In this document: positions 1 through 8,481 of the stretch, in pieces
Numbering within the stretch: the first letter of the stretch is position 1
Layout of the letters: each line of letters starts with the position of its first letter
Assembly: GCF_002150765.1 (NCBI RefSeq)
Contig: NZ_MUYM01000050.1
Location: 54,583-118,582, forward strand
Origin: Lentzea kentuckyensis
Lineage (GTDB): Bacteria; Actinomycetota; Actinomycetes; Mycobacteriales; Pseudonocardiaceae
Length of the DNA stretch: 64,000 nt
Direction of reading: 5' to 3'
Made by a program: the position numbers and the translations under genes
Notes under the pieces: generated by a model
Databases searched by the model: none
What the model was told of the DNA's origin: nothing
What the model saw: only the letters and a program-made list of their open reading frames with translations

Positions 1-226
1 GGAGCCAGGCGTCGAGCTTCAGGTAGTCGGCGTCGGTCAGCCCGTGCCGTGGGTCGTTCGCGTCGTCCATCCACGTCGTGGCCCAGATCAGCTCGCACGG
101 CAGAGCGGCCAGCCACGGGCCGTGCATCGGGTCGAGGCGGGAGAGGCCTGGAGTGCCGGCAACGCCGTCTCCGAAGGGGAGGAGCGGGCCGTCGACGTCG
201 AGGAAGAGGAGGGGGAGCCCGGCCAT
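1..226 (-). CDS. HAD-like hypothetical protein, 5' part only
   Basis: Reading leftward from an ATG at 226 the frame stays open to the window edge, giving 75 codons. The first residues, MAGLPLLFLDVDGPLLPFG, carry the DVDGPL motif of the HAD hydrolase fold (nucleophile Asp and the +2 Asp), and later WATTWMDDAN resembles the second HAD segment seen in small actinobacterial HAD-like proteins of unknown substrate. The protein continues outside the window, so the catalytic lysine and acidic loop cannot be checked. It is divergent from the mug gene across 37 bp, so both promoters must lie close together. Function beyond the fold is not known. Confidence 0.6.
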   Translation of the reverse strand, partial: MAGLPLLFLDVDGPLLPFGDGVAGTPGLSRLDPMHGPWLAALPCELIWATTWMDDANDPRHGLTDADYLKLDAWL

Positions 227-263
227 GGCGGGCACGGTAGGCGGCGTCTCGTAGGCTCGGCGA

Positions 264-758
264 GTGATTTCCGATGTGATCAAGCCCGGGCTGGACGTGC
301 TCTTCTGCGGCATCAACCCCGGCCTCGTGTCGGAGGCGACCGGGCACCACTTCGCGCGGCCCGGAAACCGGTTCTGGCCCGCACTGCATTTGTCCGGTTT
401 CACGCCTCGGCTGTTCGCGCCGGCCGAGCAGGAGGAGTTGCTCGGGCTCGGGCTGGGCATCACGAACGTCGTCGCGCGGCCCAGTGCCAAGGCCGATGAA
501 TTAACAATTGACGAACTCAAGGCCGGTGGCGTCGAGCTGGCCGAAAAGGTCGCGCGGTATTCACCGAAGGTTCTCGCGGTGCTCGGGGTGACGGTGTACC
601 GGGCGGCGTTCGGCCGCAAGAAAGCGCAGGTCGGGCCACAGGAGGAGCTGGTGGGTGGGGCGCGGGTGTGGTTGCTGCCCAATCCGAGCGGGTTGAACGC
701 GCACTGGCAGCTTCCGGCGTTGGCCGAGGAGTTCGCGCGACTCAGGGCAACTCTCTGA
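264..758 (+). CDS. mug: G/U mismatch-specific DNA glycosylase
   Basis: The 164-aa product belongs to the Mug/TDG uracil-DNA glycosylase family, which removes uracil (and some alkylated or ethenocytosine bases) from mismatches as the first step of base-excision repair. Visible motifs are GINPG near residues 17-21, the catalytic-loop motif of the family, and NPSGLN near residues 142-147, the loop that inserts into the helix. The length is normal for Mug. The start is a GTG at 264. The gene stands alone, divergent from the HAD-like gene, and a hairpin follows it at 783-799. The family call is secure; the exact preferred lesion is not shown by sequence. Confidence 0.9.
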   Translation: MISDVIKPGLDVLFCGINPGLVSEATGHHFARPGNRFWPALHLSGFTPRLFAPAEQEELLGLGLGITNVVARPSAKADELTIDELKAGGVELAEKVARYSPKVLAVLGVTVYRAAFGRKKAQVGPQEELVGGARVWLLPNPSGLNAHWQLPALAEEFARLRATL

Positions 759-782
759 AACGGAACAAAAGTTCACATTTAT

Positions 783-799
783 GCCCACTGAAAGTGGGC
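783..799 (+). terminator. Hairpin downstream of mug
   Basis: A perfect 7-bp stem (gcccact / agtgggc) with a 3-nt loop lies 25 bp after the mug stop. No T-tract follows, so it is a weak or factor-assisted terminator candidate. The rest of the 759-949 gap holds no other clear structure. Confidence 0.35.
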
Positions 800-949
800 T
801 GGACGGAACCAAGTCTGGTCTACTTGCATCCGGAACTGCGTCCGTTCGAGTGCATTCACCCGGAAGTGGAACCTGGTCACGTCGGACTGCGTCAGAATTT
901 GGCGATTCCGCGTATTACTTGGTGAATCTTCAACACTGGTGGGGGCACA

Positions 950-3778
950 GTGGAGATCAGGATTCTCGGGCCGGTCGAGCCGTCGGTACCGCCGAAGCCC
1001 GCGCAGATCCTAGCTGTTCTGGCGGTCGAATGCGGGAAGATCGTGCCCGTCGAGCGCCTCATCGATCTGATCTGGGGTGAGGAGCCGCCGCCGCAGGCGC
1101 GCAAGTCGCTGCAGGTGCACATCTCGAGTCTGCGGCGGGCTGGGCTGCCGGTCGAGCACCGGGCGGCGGGGTACGTGCTCAACGCCGAACCCGAGAGCGT
1201 CGACCTGCACCTGTTCCGCAAGCTGGTGGCGAAGGCGGGCGACGAGACCGACCTCAGGGTCAAGGCCGAGGCGCTCAACAACGCGTTGCAGCTCTGGCGG
1301 GGTGCGCCGGCGGTGTTCGCGCAGACGCTGGACGTGCAACGGCTCGCCGCGGCCGAGCAGCTGGTCGACGTCGAGCTCGCGCTGGGCCGGCACGCCGAGC
1401 TGATCGAGAAGGTCGGCACGTTCGTCGCCGAGTACCCGCTCGCCGAACGGCTGCGGGGTCAGCTCATGACCGCGCTCGCCAGGGCGGGGCGTCGCGCGGA
1501 CGCCATGCGGGTGTTCCGGGAGACGCGCAAGGTGCTCGTCGACGAACTGGGCGTCGAGCCGGGCGAGCAGCTCCAGCAGCTCTACCGGGACGTTCTGGAG
1601 GGCGCGCGGGACAGCCGGCGCAACTACCTGCCACGCGACGCGGGCGACTTCACCGGGCGGGACCGGGAGCTGAGCCGGCTGCTGGACGGCGACGGCGGCG
1701 TCTGGTGGATCGAGGGACCGGCGGGCGTGGGCAAGTCGGCGCTGGCGGTGCACGCGGCGCACCGGCTGGCCGAGCGGTATCCGGACGGGCAGCTGTTCGT
1801 GGATCTGCACTCGCCGTCCGGGGCGCTGGACGCGTTGCTGCGGGCCATGGACGTGCCGAGCGAACGGATTCCGGAGTCGGCCGAGGAACGCGCGGCGCTC
1901 TGGCGGGCGACGGTCGGCGGGCGGCGCGTGGTGATCGTGCTGGACGGCGTCACGAGCGTGTCGCAGGTCAGGCCGCTGCTGCCGGGTAGTCCGGGGTGCC
2001 TGACGCTGATCACCAGCCGCAGCCGGTTGTGCGGGCTGGAGGGCGTGCGCCGCATCCCGCTCGACGTGCTGAGCAGCGACGAGGCCGTCACGCTGCTCAA
2101 GCGCATCCTCGGCGACGACCGGGTGTCCGACGAACCCGACCAGGCCAACGAGGTCGCGCGGCTGTGCGGGTATCTGCCGCTCGCGGTGCGGATCACCGGC
2201 GCGCGGCTGGCCGGGCGGGCGCACTGGCCGGTGTCCAAGCTGGTGCGCCGCCTCTCCGACGAGCGGTCGAGGCTCGACGAGCTGGTCGCGGACGACCTCG
2301 CCGTGCGGTCCAGCCTGGAGCTGACGTACCGGGCGCTCGACGAGAACGTGCGCAGTGCCTACCGGATCTTCGGGTTCCTCGGGCTGCCCGAGGTGCCCAG
2401 CTTCCTGTGGGCGCACCTGCTCGACGAGGACGTGCTCGACCAGCTCGTCGACGCCCGGCTGCTCGACGTCATCGGCAGCGCGCGGTACCGGATGCACGAA
2501 CTGGTACGCCTGCACGCCCGTGAGCTCGCCGAAGCCGAAGACCCGCAAGAGGAACGCGAGGACATGGTGCGAAGGGCCGTGGTCGCGGCTCTGTCCACTG
2601 TGGATGGACTGACCGAACAGCTCTTCCTCGCCGTGCCGCGGATGCAGGACTCGCTCGGCGTGGTCACGCCGGGAGCACGTCCCACGGACAAGGACGCCTG
2701 GTTCGCCCGCGAGGAGTCACTGCTGACCAGACTCGTGGAACGCGCCGCGGAACTCGGGCTCGCGGAGATCGCGTCGCAGCTCGCCGAGGTGCTCGTGTTC
2801 GCCTGGTTCGGGCTCCGCAACCGGTACGAGGCCTGGGAACGAACACACACAGCGGCGCTGGAAGCCGTGTGGAGGACCGGGAACGTGCGGCTCGAAGCGG
2901 TCCTGCGCTGCAGCCTCGGGCAGATGCACTACAAGCGCGACAACCTGGTCGAGGCGCGGTCGTGGTTCGACACCGCGCAGACGTTGTTCGTGAACCTGGG
3001 CGACAAGCACGGCGAGGCCGTCGCGATGAACGGCATCGGCATGGTGTGCCGCGATCTCGGCGAGTACCCGTGCGCGCTGGAGGCCCTCGGCAGGGCCCGC
3101 GAGCTGCTGGAGTCGCAGGACCCGGAAGGCCTCGCGCACGCGCTTTACGGAATCGGCTCCATCAAACGAGAACTCGGCGACGACCAGGGTGCGTTCGACA
3201 CGTTGAGACACGCGGAATCGGTCTACCGTCAGGCGAAGAGCAGACGGGGTGAGGCGTTGGCGGCCCGCGGGATCGGGCTCGTGCACCGCGCTCGCGGCGA
3301 GCTGGACCTGGCCGAGGAGCACATCGTGCGTGCCTACGAGATGGTGGCGGGCACCGGCGACGAACTGCTCGGCTGCTACACTGCCCAGGCGTGGGCGAAG
3401 GTGTTGCTGCGCAAGGGTTTGCTCGACCCGGCCGAGGAGCTGCTGCACACCGCGCTGAACGGCTGCCGCGACGTCGGTGACCGGTTCGGCGAGGCGCTCG
3501 TCCGCCGCACGCTGGGGGAGTGGCGGCTCGCGGCCGGCGACCACACCGGTGCGCGGGTCGTGCTGACCGAGGTGCTGTCCACCTGGAACGACCTCGGCCT
3601 GCCGTTGTGGCGGGCACGGACCCTCAGAGACCTCGGAGCGGTCCACGCCTGCCTGGGGGACATGGCAGGCGCGGACCGCCTTTGGGACGAGGCCGCCGGG
3701 CTGTTCGCGCGACTGGGCACCCGTGAACGGGGGGAGGTGCGCCAGTGGCCAGCTCAATGGGGCCTCGCGATCAGCTGA
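950..3778 (+). CDS. AfsR/SARP-family transcriptional regulator with NB-ARC and TPR
   Basis: A 942-aa multidomain activator. Residues 1-95 form an OmpR-type winged helix (segment around LIDLIWGEEPPPQARKSLQ), residues about 100-245 the bacterial transcriptional activation domain, residues about 250-520 an NB-ARC type NTPase with P-loop GPAGVGKSAL at 255-264, and the C-terminal third consists of TPR repeats (MHYKRDNLVEARSWF, GDDQGAFDTL and similar). Proteins of this build (AfsR type) switch on secondary metabolism or development, with NTP binding and TPR contacts as input. The GTG start has GGGGG five bases upstream. No biosynthetic cluster is adjacent, so the target is unknown. It ends 3 bp before the convergent NlpC-like gene. 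Confidence 0.88.
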   Translation: MEIRILGPVEPSVPPKPAQILAVLAVECGKIVPVERLIDLIWGEEPPPQARKSLQVHISSLRRAGLPVEHRAAGYVLNAEPESVDLHLFRKLVAKAGDETDLRVKAEALNNALQLWRGAPAVFAQTLDVQRLAAAEQLVDVELALGRHAELIEKVGTFVAEYPLAERLRGQLMTALARAGRRADAMRVFRETRKVLVDELGVEPGEQLQQLYRDVLEGARDSRRNYLPRDAGDFTGRDRELSRLLDGDGGVWWIEGPAGVGKSALAVHAAHRLAERYPDGQLFVDLHSPSGALDALLRAMDVPSERIPESAEERAALWRATVGGRRVVIVLDGVTSVSQVRPLLPGSPGCLTLITSRSRLCGLEGVRRIPLDVLSSDEAVTLLKRILGDDRVSDEPDQANEVARLCGYLPLAVRITGARLAGRAHWPVSKLVRRLSDERSRLDELVADDLAVRSSLELTYRALDENVRSAYRIFGFLGLPEVPSFLWAHLLDEDVLDQLVDARLLDVIGSARYRMHELVRLHARELAEAEDPQEEREDMVRRAVVAALSTVDGLTEQLFLAVPRMQDSLGVVTPGARPTDKDAWFAREESLLTRLVERAAELGLAEIASQLAEVLVFAWFGLRNRYEAWERTHTAALEAVWRTGNVRLEAVLRCSLGQMHYKRDNLVEARSWFDTAQTLFVNLGDKHGEAVAMNGIGMVCRDLGEYPCALEALGRARELLESQDPEGLAHALYGIGSIKRELGDDQGAFDTLRHAESVYRQAKSRRGEALAARGIGLVHRARGELDLAEEHIVRAYEMVAGTGDELLGCYTAQAWAKVLLRKGLLDPAEELLHTALNGCRDVGDRFGEALVRRTLGEWRLAAGDHTGARVVLTEVLSTWNDLGLPLWRARTLRDLGAVHACLGDMAGADRLWDEAAGLFARLGTRERGEVRQWPAQWGLAIS

Positions 3779-3781
3779 TGA

Positions 3782-4333
3782 TCAGTCGCGGATCTTCTTG
3801 TACTCCCACGGCGCGTAGCCGCCGTCCTTCAGCGCCTCGATCGAGATGGTCTCGTGGTCCATGTCGTCGCGGGTGTTGCCCTCCTCGTAGATCCACACGG
3901 AGGTGTGGGCCGAGTTCGCCCACTTCTCGAACAGCTTCACGTGGCCGTTGCGCAGGATCATGTCGCCCGGCTCGAGGCTCGTCCACGAGATCCGCGTGGC
4001 GACCTCGTCCAAAGTGGACGTGGTGCGGCTCGAGGTGAGCTTCCACGCCATCGAGACGAAGCCGGAGCAGTCCTGGCGGTACTTCTTGCCGTGGTTGACG
4101 TCCCACGCGTAGGCGCTCTGCGAGTACGGAACCCTGCGGTTCCACCAGTCCTTGGCCCGGCTGATGACCTCGGACCGCTTGATGGTGCCGCCGTACCCGG
4201 CGGCCGCCTGCTCCTGCGAGATGGGCGTCTCCTGCTCGGCGGGACCCTCGGGCATCGCGTTGGCGATGCCGCTGAGGCCGGACAGCAGTCCGAGCGAGAG
4301 TGCGGTCGCCGCGACGGCGTGGCGGATGCGCAT
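3782..4333 (-). CDS. Secreted NlpC/P60-like or CHAP-like hydrolase
   Basis: A 183-aa exported protein. Residues 1-26 are a Sec signal peptide (basic start MRIRH, hydrophobic core, IANA|M-like cleavage site). The mature part has a motif DCSGFVSMAWKL, the nucleophile Cys context of NlpC/P60 peptidases, followed by a His in GDMILRNGHVKLFEKW that would be the general base, so it may cleave peptidoglycan stem peptides or a related amide. The ATG at 4331-4333 has GGAG upstream at good spacing; longer frames upstream are not needed. It is convergent with the AfsR gene and divergent from the M15-like secreted protein. The family is likely; the substrate is inferred. Confidence 0.7.
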   Translation of the reverse strand: MRIRHAVAATALSLGLLSGLSGIANAMPEGPAEQETPISQEQAAAGYGGTIKRSEVISRAKDWWNRRVPYSQSAYAWDVNHGKKYRQDCSGFVSMAWKLTSSRTTSTLDEVATRISWTSLEPGDMILRNGHVKLFEKWANSAHTSVWIYEEGNTRDDMDHETISIEALKDGGYAPWEYKKIRD

Positions 4334-4477
4334 CGTTGTTGCTCCGATCGACTTGATGTTGACGACCGGGACTGTCCACGGAGGCGCCAAAGATCGGCCA
4401 AAGGTCGATTTAGGCGTCTCTTTACCGCTCGTTCCTACCTTCTGCCGCACCTTGCTTTGGGCATAAGGAGAGAGAGC

Positions 4478-4945
4478 ATGTTCGTTCGCACGATCGCAGC
4501 CGTGATCGCGATGTTCGCCGCTCTGCTGATGGGCGCGTCCATCGCCTCGGCGGCCCCGGCCAAGTACACCCACGCGCAGGCGACCGCGCAGTTGCGCGCC
4601 GCCGGCATCGCCTGGGACTCGAGTGGCAACTGCAGCGACCGCAACCGTTCGAACTGCACCTCGTTCGAGCAGATCAACCAGACGACCATCGCGGGTGCGA
4701 AGACGTTCAAGCGGGCGTCGGGCTGCGCGCTGACCATCACCGGCGGCACCGAGACCGGCCACGCGTCGGGCACCTACTCGCACTGGAACGGGTACAAGGT
4801 CGACTACCGGCTGTCGAGCTGCGTCACCAACTACATCACCGGGACCTTCACGTCCATCGGTGGCAACAAGTGGAAGTCGGCCGCTGGCAACATCTACTAC
4901 CGCGAGTCGAACCACTGGGACGTCACCTACCACAGCGCCGGCTGA
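4478..4945 (+). CDS. Small secreted protein with an M15-peptidase-like zinc motif
   Basis: 155 aa with a clear signal peptide (MFVRTIAAVIAM to SIASAAPA) and a strong ribosome-binding site, aaggag, just before the ATG. The mature domain has paired cysteines and the segment SHWNGYKVD, followed near the end by ESNHWDV. The spacing H-x6-D and E-x2-H is that of the M15 zinc DD-peptidase family (VanX/VanY type: SxHxxGxAxD and ExxHW), so a metallo-carboxypeptidase-like fold acting on the cell wall is plausible. This reading is mine; homologues are usually left hypothetical. It is divergent from the NlpC/P60-like secreted gene, about 144 bp apart, which fits a shared wall-related role. Confidence 0.6.
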   Translation: MFVRTIAAVIAMFAALLMGASIASAAPAKYTHAQATAQLRAAGIAWDSSGNCSDRNRSNCTSFEQINQTTIAGAKTFKRASGCALTITGGTETGHASGTYSHWNGYKVDYRLSSCVTNYITGTFTSIGGNKWKSAAGNIYYRESNHWDVTYHSAG

Positions 4946-5009
4946 ACCAACGCTGTTGCTGAACCGCGGTGCTTGCTGAATGAAGGCCGGGGCCGGTAGT
5001 AGTTGTCGG

Positions 5010-5768
5010 GTGACCACACTCGGCGCTGTCTACCGGCCCCAGCTTCCGCCTGAGAACCTGCGTTCCGTCGTCCTCGCCGCCGAGGAGTCCGGTGTGGACT
5101 CGTTGTGGCTGTGGGAGGACTGCTTCCTGGAGAGCGGTATCGCGGCCGCTTCCGCCGCGCTGGCCTGGACTTCCCGGCTGAAGGTCGGCGTCGGGCTGCT
5201 GCCGGTGCCGTTGCGCAACGTCGCGCTGACCGCGATGGAGGCCGCGACGCTGGACCGGTTGTTCCCCGGACGCGTGACGATCGGCGTCGGGCACGGACTG
5301 CAGTCGTGGATGGGACAGGTCGGCGCACGGGTGTCGTCGCCGCTGACCCTGCTGCGCGAGTACACGGACGCGCTGCGCGCCCTGCTCGCGGGCGAACGGG
5401 TGACGTGCTCCGGCAGGTACGTGTCGCTCACCGAGGTCGCGCTGGACTGGCCGCCACCCGCGCCGATGCCGATCTACGTGGGCGGACTCGGCCCGAAGAC
5501 CCTCGACCTCGCCGGCGAGGTCGGCGACGGCACGATCCTGGATGCCTCCGCCGACGTCGCGCGGGTGCGGGAGACGCGGGCGACCCGCGAGCACCCGATC
5601 GTCGTCTACGTCGAGACGGACTCGCGCGACCGTGCGTTCGTCACGGACCTGGTGTCGTCGGTGGCCGCGGCGGGCGCCACCAGCGTGATCTTGCAGCAGT
5701 CCGCCACGAGCGAGGACCCCGAAGGATTCGTTCGTTTCGTGGGATCACTCGATGGAGTGAGTGCATAG
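5010..5768 (+). CDS. Luciferase-like (LLM class) flavin/F420-dependent oxidoreductase
   Basis: A TIM-barrel monooxygenase-type protein of 252 aa from the GTG at 5010 (MTTLGAVYRPQLPPENL). An in-frame ATG at 4980 would add ten residues of poor quality. Family signatures include VDSLWLWEDCF, LKVGVGLLPVPLRNV, and LDRLFPGRVTIGVGHG, as in bacterial luciferase and F420-dependent reductases. It is shorter than most family members (usually 280-350 aa). The cofactor, FMN or F420, cannot be told apart here, though F420 is common in actinomycetes. No neighbour suggests a substrate. Confidence 0.8.
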   Translation: MTTLGAVYRPQLPPENLRSVVLAAEESGVDSLWLWEDCFLESGIAAASAALAWTSRLKVGVGLLPVPLRNVALTAMEAATLDRLFPGRVTIGVGHGLQSWMGQVGARVSSPLTLLREYTDALRALLAGERVTCSGRYVSLTEVALDWPPPAPMPIYVGGLGPKTLDLAGEVGDGTILDASADVARVRETRATREHPIVVYVETDSRDRAFVTDLVSSVAAAGATSVILQQSATSEDPEGFVRFVGSLDGVSA

Positions 5769-5843
5769 CGCGAGAGATAACGGCGGATACCTCCTTGCGA
5801 TGGAACGGGCATGGGCCTTTCGTCGCTGTTCGGGGAGGTAAGC

Positions 5844-6473
5844 ATGCTCGGGCGCAAGAACCGCCGGATCGTTGAGCTGGAACGGGCCGTCGAAGGCCTG
5901 CAGGAGCTGCTCGCTCGAATCGGTGACGCCCGAACAGCGCAGACACACGCGCTGGAGGAGGTCGACCGGGCCGGCGCCGAGCTCGTCGCGCTGCGGCACC
6001 GCATCAAGAGCGCGCGGGCCGAGCTGCAGCCGTTGAAGGAGGAGCTGACCTTCCAGCGGGCCGGCGTCTTCCGCACCGGGGAGTCGGTGGACCACCAGAC
6101 CCAGCTCGACCTGATCCACGACGAGATGAAGACCCTGATCAAGAACGGCCAGGCGGTCGAGGGTGGCGGGCAGGTCACCTACAACGGGTCGGACGCCACG
6201 GGGCGCCGGCTCGTCGACGACTGGTCGGCGCTGATGCTCCGCTCGTACAACTGCGAGGCCGAGAACTGCCTGCGCATGTTGCGAGCCGGTGGCCTGGACG
6301 CCGCCCGCAGGCGGCTCGATCGCGCGGCGTCGGCGATCGAGCGGCTCAGCGGCACGTTCGCCCTCCGGATCTCGCCGCGCTACCAGGCGTTGCGAACCTA
6401 CGAGCTGGAGCTCACCGCCGACCACCTGCAACGCAAGGCAGAAAGCCGCCGCACGCGCCGGATTGCTTCCTGA
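5844..6473 (+). CDS. DUF4041-domain protein lacking a nuclease domain
   Basis: A 209-aa protein starting at the ATG at 5844, which has ggggaggt seven bases upstream; an earlier ATG at 5811 lacks a ribosome-binding site. Residues 5-60 are a predicted coiled coil (VELERAVEGLQELLARIGDA and following heptads). The remainder matches the DUF4041 pattern: FQRAGVFR, a lysine-rich helix HDEMKTLIKNGQAVEGG, and RLVDDWSALMLRSYNCEAE. In many homologues DUF4041 is followed by a GIY-YIG/T5orf172 nuclease domain; here the protein ends about 20 residues after the helical domain, so that part is absent. Function unknown. Confidence 0.6.
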   Translation: MLGRKNRRIVELERAVEGLQELLARIGDARTAQTHALEEVDRAGAELVALRHRIKSARAELQPLKEELTFQRAGVFRTGESVDHQTQLDLIHDEMKTLIKNGQAVEGGGQVTYNGSDATGRRLVDDWSALMLRSYNCEAENCLRMLRAGGLDAARRRLDRAASAIERLSGTFALRISPRYQALRTYELELTADHLQRKAESRRTRRIAS

Positions 6474-6494
6474 TTCACGGGGTACCTCGGGGGC

Positions 6495-6932
6495 GTGGCT
6501 GAGGTTTCCCTGAACGTCGAAGCGCCCGTCGACGCCGTGTGGACGGTGCTCGCCGACGGCTGGTCCTACGCGGGCTGGGTGGTGGGCGCGTCGCACATCC
6601 GCGACGTGGACACCGGCTGGCCCGCGGCCGGCACGCGCATCCACCACAGCGTGGGGCCGTGGCCGCTGGTCATCCAGGACACCACCGAGGTGGTGCGCTG
6701 CGAACCGGGCGGGTTGTTGGAACTGGACGCGCGGCTGTGGCCGGCCGGGGCCGCGCGGATCACCCTCACCCTGCAGCCGCGGTCGGAGTCGATCACGCAC
6801 GTGCGGATGGCCGAGCGCGTGGTGCGCGGTCCGTCGGCACTGCTGCCGTCGTTCTTGCAGGACATGCTGCTCATCCCGCGCAACAAGGAAACCCTGCAAC
6901 GCCTTGACGCACTGGCGCGCGGACGCTCCTGA
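6495..6932 (+). CDS. SRPBCC family protein
   Basis: A 145-aa START/Bet v1-like single domain. The N-terminal beta strand MAEVSLNVEAPVDAVWTVL and the glycine-rich return RITLTLQPRSESITHVRM are typical of polyketide cyclase/dehydrase-like SRPBCC proteins, which bind hydrophobic ligands in a central cavity. The GTG start at 6495 lies 21 bp after DUF4041. The end is 10 bp from the convergent FAD oxidoreductase. The ligand is unknown. Confidence 0.75.
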   Translation: MAEVSLNVEAPVDAVWTVLADGWSYAGWVVGASHIRDVDTGWPAAGTRIHHSVGPWPLVIQDTTEVVRCEPGGLLELDARLWPAGAARITLTLQPRSESITHVRMAERVVRGPSALLPSFLQDMLLIPRNKETLQRLDALARGRS

Positions 6933-6942
6933 CCGCAGCGCG

Positions 6943-8481
6943 TCAGTAGATCGATTTGTGCAGGCCCTGGACCAGGGTCCGGTACAGCTCACCCGCCGCA
7001 CCCCAGCGCGTGAGCGCCGCCCGTGCCGCGTTCGCGCCCGCCGCGCCGTGCACGCCGCCGCCCGGCCACGCCGACGAGCCCGCCAGGTAGAGGCGGTCGA
7101 ACGGGGTGTCCGCGCGGCCGAGGCCCGGCACCGGGCGGAAGATCAGCTGCTGGTGGATGGCCGCGGTGCCGCCGTTGACCGTGCCGATCTCGTCCGGGCC
7201 GAGGACCGAACGGTTGAGGATGCGGGAGCGGAAGCCGGGGGCGCGTTCCTCGATCATCAGCTCGATGCGGTCGGCGCGGCGCTTCAGGCGGTCTGGGGTC
7301 CAGTTGCCGTTGAGCGGTACGTGTGTGTACGCCCAGGCGGCTTCGGTGCCGGCGGGGGAGCGTGACGGGTCGGTCGTCGTCATCTGGCCCATGACCATGA
7401 ACGGGTTGCGCGGGACTTTGCCGCACGCGAGTTCGTGGGCCGTGGTGGCCATGCCGTTGACGTCGCCGCCGAGGTGGACCGTGCCCGCCTGCGCGGCTTC
7501 CGGGTTGGTCCACGGGATCGGGCCGGACAGCGCCCAGTCGACCTTGATCGTGTCGCCGTCCCACTGGAACTTCTTCAGGTCGTCTGCCAGTTTGCCGGGC
7601 AGGGCGTCGCCGCCGATCAGGTCCAGGTAGAGCGACGGTGCGGGGATGTCGGCCAGGACGGCGCGGCGTGCGCGTACGACGGAACCGTCTGCCAGATGCA
7701 CGCCAACGGCCACGCCGCGTGCGTGGAGCACTGAGGTCACACGGGCGTTGGTGTCGATGCGTCCAGCGAAGCGGCGCACGAGAGACGCGGACAGCTCGCC
7801 CGCGCCGCCGCGGGGCACCGGGTTGCCTACGTCCTGGCCGAGCATGGCCAGCAGCCAGCCGAAGCCCGCGCCGCCGGCCTGGTCCGGGCCGAGGTCCGTG
7901 TGCATCGTGTTGCCCGCCAACAACACACGGGCGCCTTCGCCGTCGAACAGTTCCTCGCCCAGACGGCGCACGGGCAGCGTGAGGGTGCGCGCGAGCCGTA
8001 AGGCGTCGCCTACTCCGGCGGCCTTCAAGAGAGACAGTGCGCCACGCACCGGTGGGAAGGGGCGCAGCAGCGAGCTGAGCACGGCGTCACGAACGGTGCG
8101 CCAGCGCGCGTACTCCGCCTCCCACCGGTCGGCGTCGGCGTGAGAGAACGCGCCGACCGACTTCGCCGTGGTCTCCACCTCGCGCGAGAGCAGCGCCACG
8201 CGGTCGTCGGGCAGCACATGGGCCAGCACGGCAGGTGCGTGTTGCCACTGCACGTCGAGGTTCAACGCGCCGAGGACGGGCGAGCCGAGTCCGAGGGGGT
8301 AGAACGCGCTGTAGACGTCGTTGGTGAAGCCGGGGGCGGTGATCTCGGCCGATGTGACGGCGCCGCCGGGGGTGGCGCGCTGTTCGAGCACCAGCACGTC
8401 CCAGCCCGCGTCCGCCAGCAGTGCCGCCGCGACCAGGCCGTTCGGGCCGGAGCCGATGACGACCGCGTCCACCTCGTTCAC
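6943..8481 (-). CDS. FAD-dependent phytoene desaturase-like oxidoreductase
   Basis: A 512-aa flavoprotein with an N-terminal dinucleotide fold (VVIGSGPNGLVAAALLADAG, residues 7-26) and the following acidic residue of strand 2 (VLVLEQ). Overall layout and the C-terminal GGxHGAAGxNAARAAL segment are of the phytoene desaturase/CrtI-like NAD(P)/FAD amine-oxidase superfamily. No crtB or other carotenoid gene is present, and many such actinobacterial proteins are not carotenoid enzymes, so the substrate is open. It is the last gene of an operon with the epimerase, which it overlaps by 4 nt, and the hemerythrin. Confidence 0.8.
   Translation of the reverse strand: MNEVDAVVIGSGPNGLVAAALLADAGWDVLVLEQRATPGGAVTSAEITAPGFTNDVYSAFYPLGLGSPVLGALNLDVQWQHAPAVLAHVLPDDRVALLSREVETTAKSVGAFSHADADRWEAEYARWRTVRDAVLSSLLRPFPPVRGALSLLKAAGVGDALRLARTLTLPVRRLGEELFDGEGARVLLAGNTMHTDLGPDQAGGAGFGWLLAMLGQDVGNPVPRGGAGELSASLVRRFAGRIDTNARVTSVLHARGVAVGVHLADGSVVRARRAVLADIPAPSLYLDLIGGDALPGKLADDLKKFQWDGDTIKVDWALSGPIPWTNPEAAQAGTVHLGGDVNGMATTAHELACGKVPRNPFMVMGQMTTTDPSRSPAGTEAAWAYTHVPLNGNWTPDRLKRRADRIELMIEERAPGFRSRILNRSVLGPDEIGTVNGGTAAIHQQLIFRPVPGLGRADTPFDRLYLAGSSAWPGGGVHGAAGANAARAALTRWGAAGELYRTLVQGLHKSIY

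Noticed and set aside
1010..2548. 512-codon frame opposite the AfsR-type gene
   Set aside because: Antisense shadow with no family features; the plus-strand protein has clear P-loop and TPR motifs.
950..3778. A secondary-metabolite cluster around the AfsR-type regulator and the chorismatase-like gene
   Set aside because: No PKS, NRPS, terpene or tailoring genes lie near either gene, and they are 36 kb apart.
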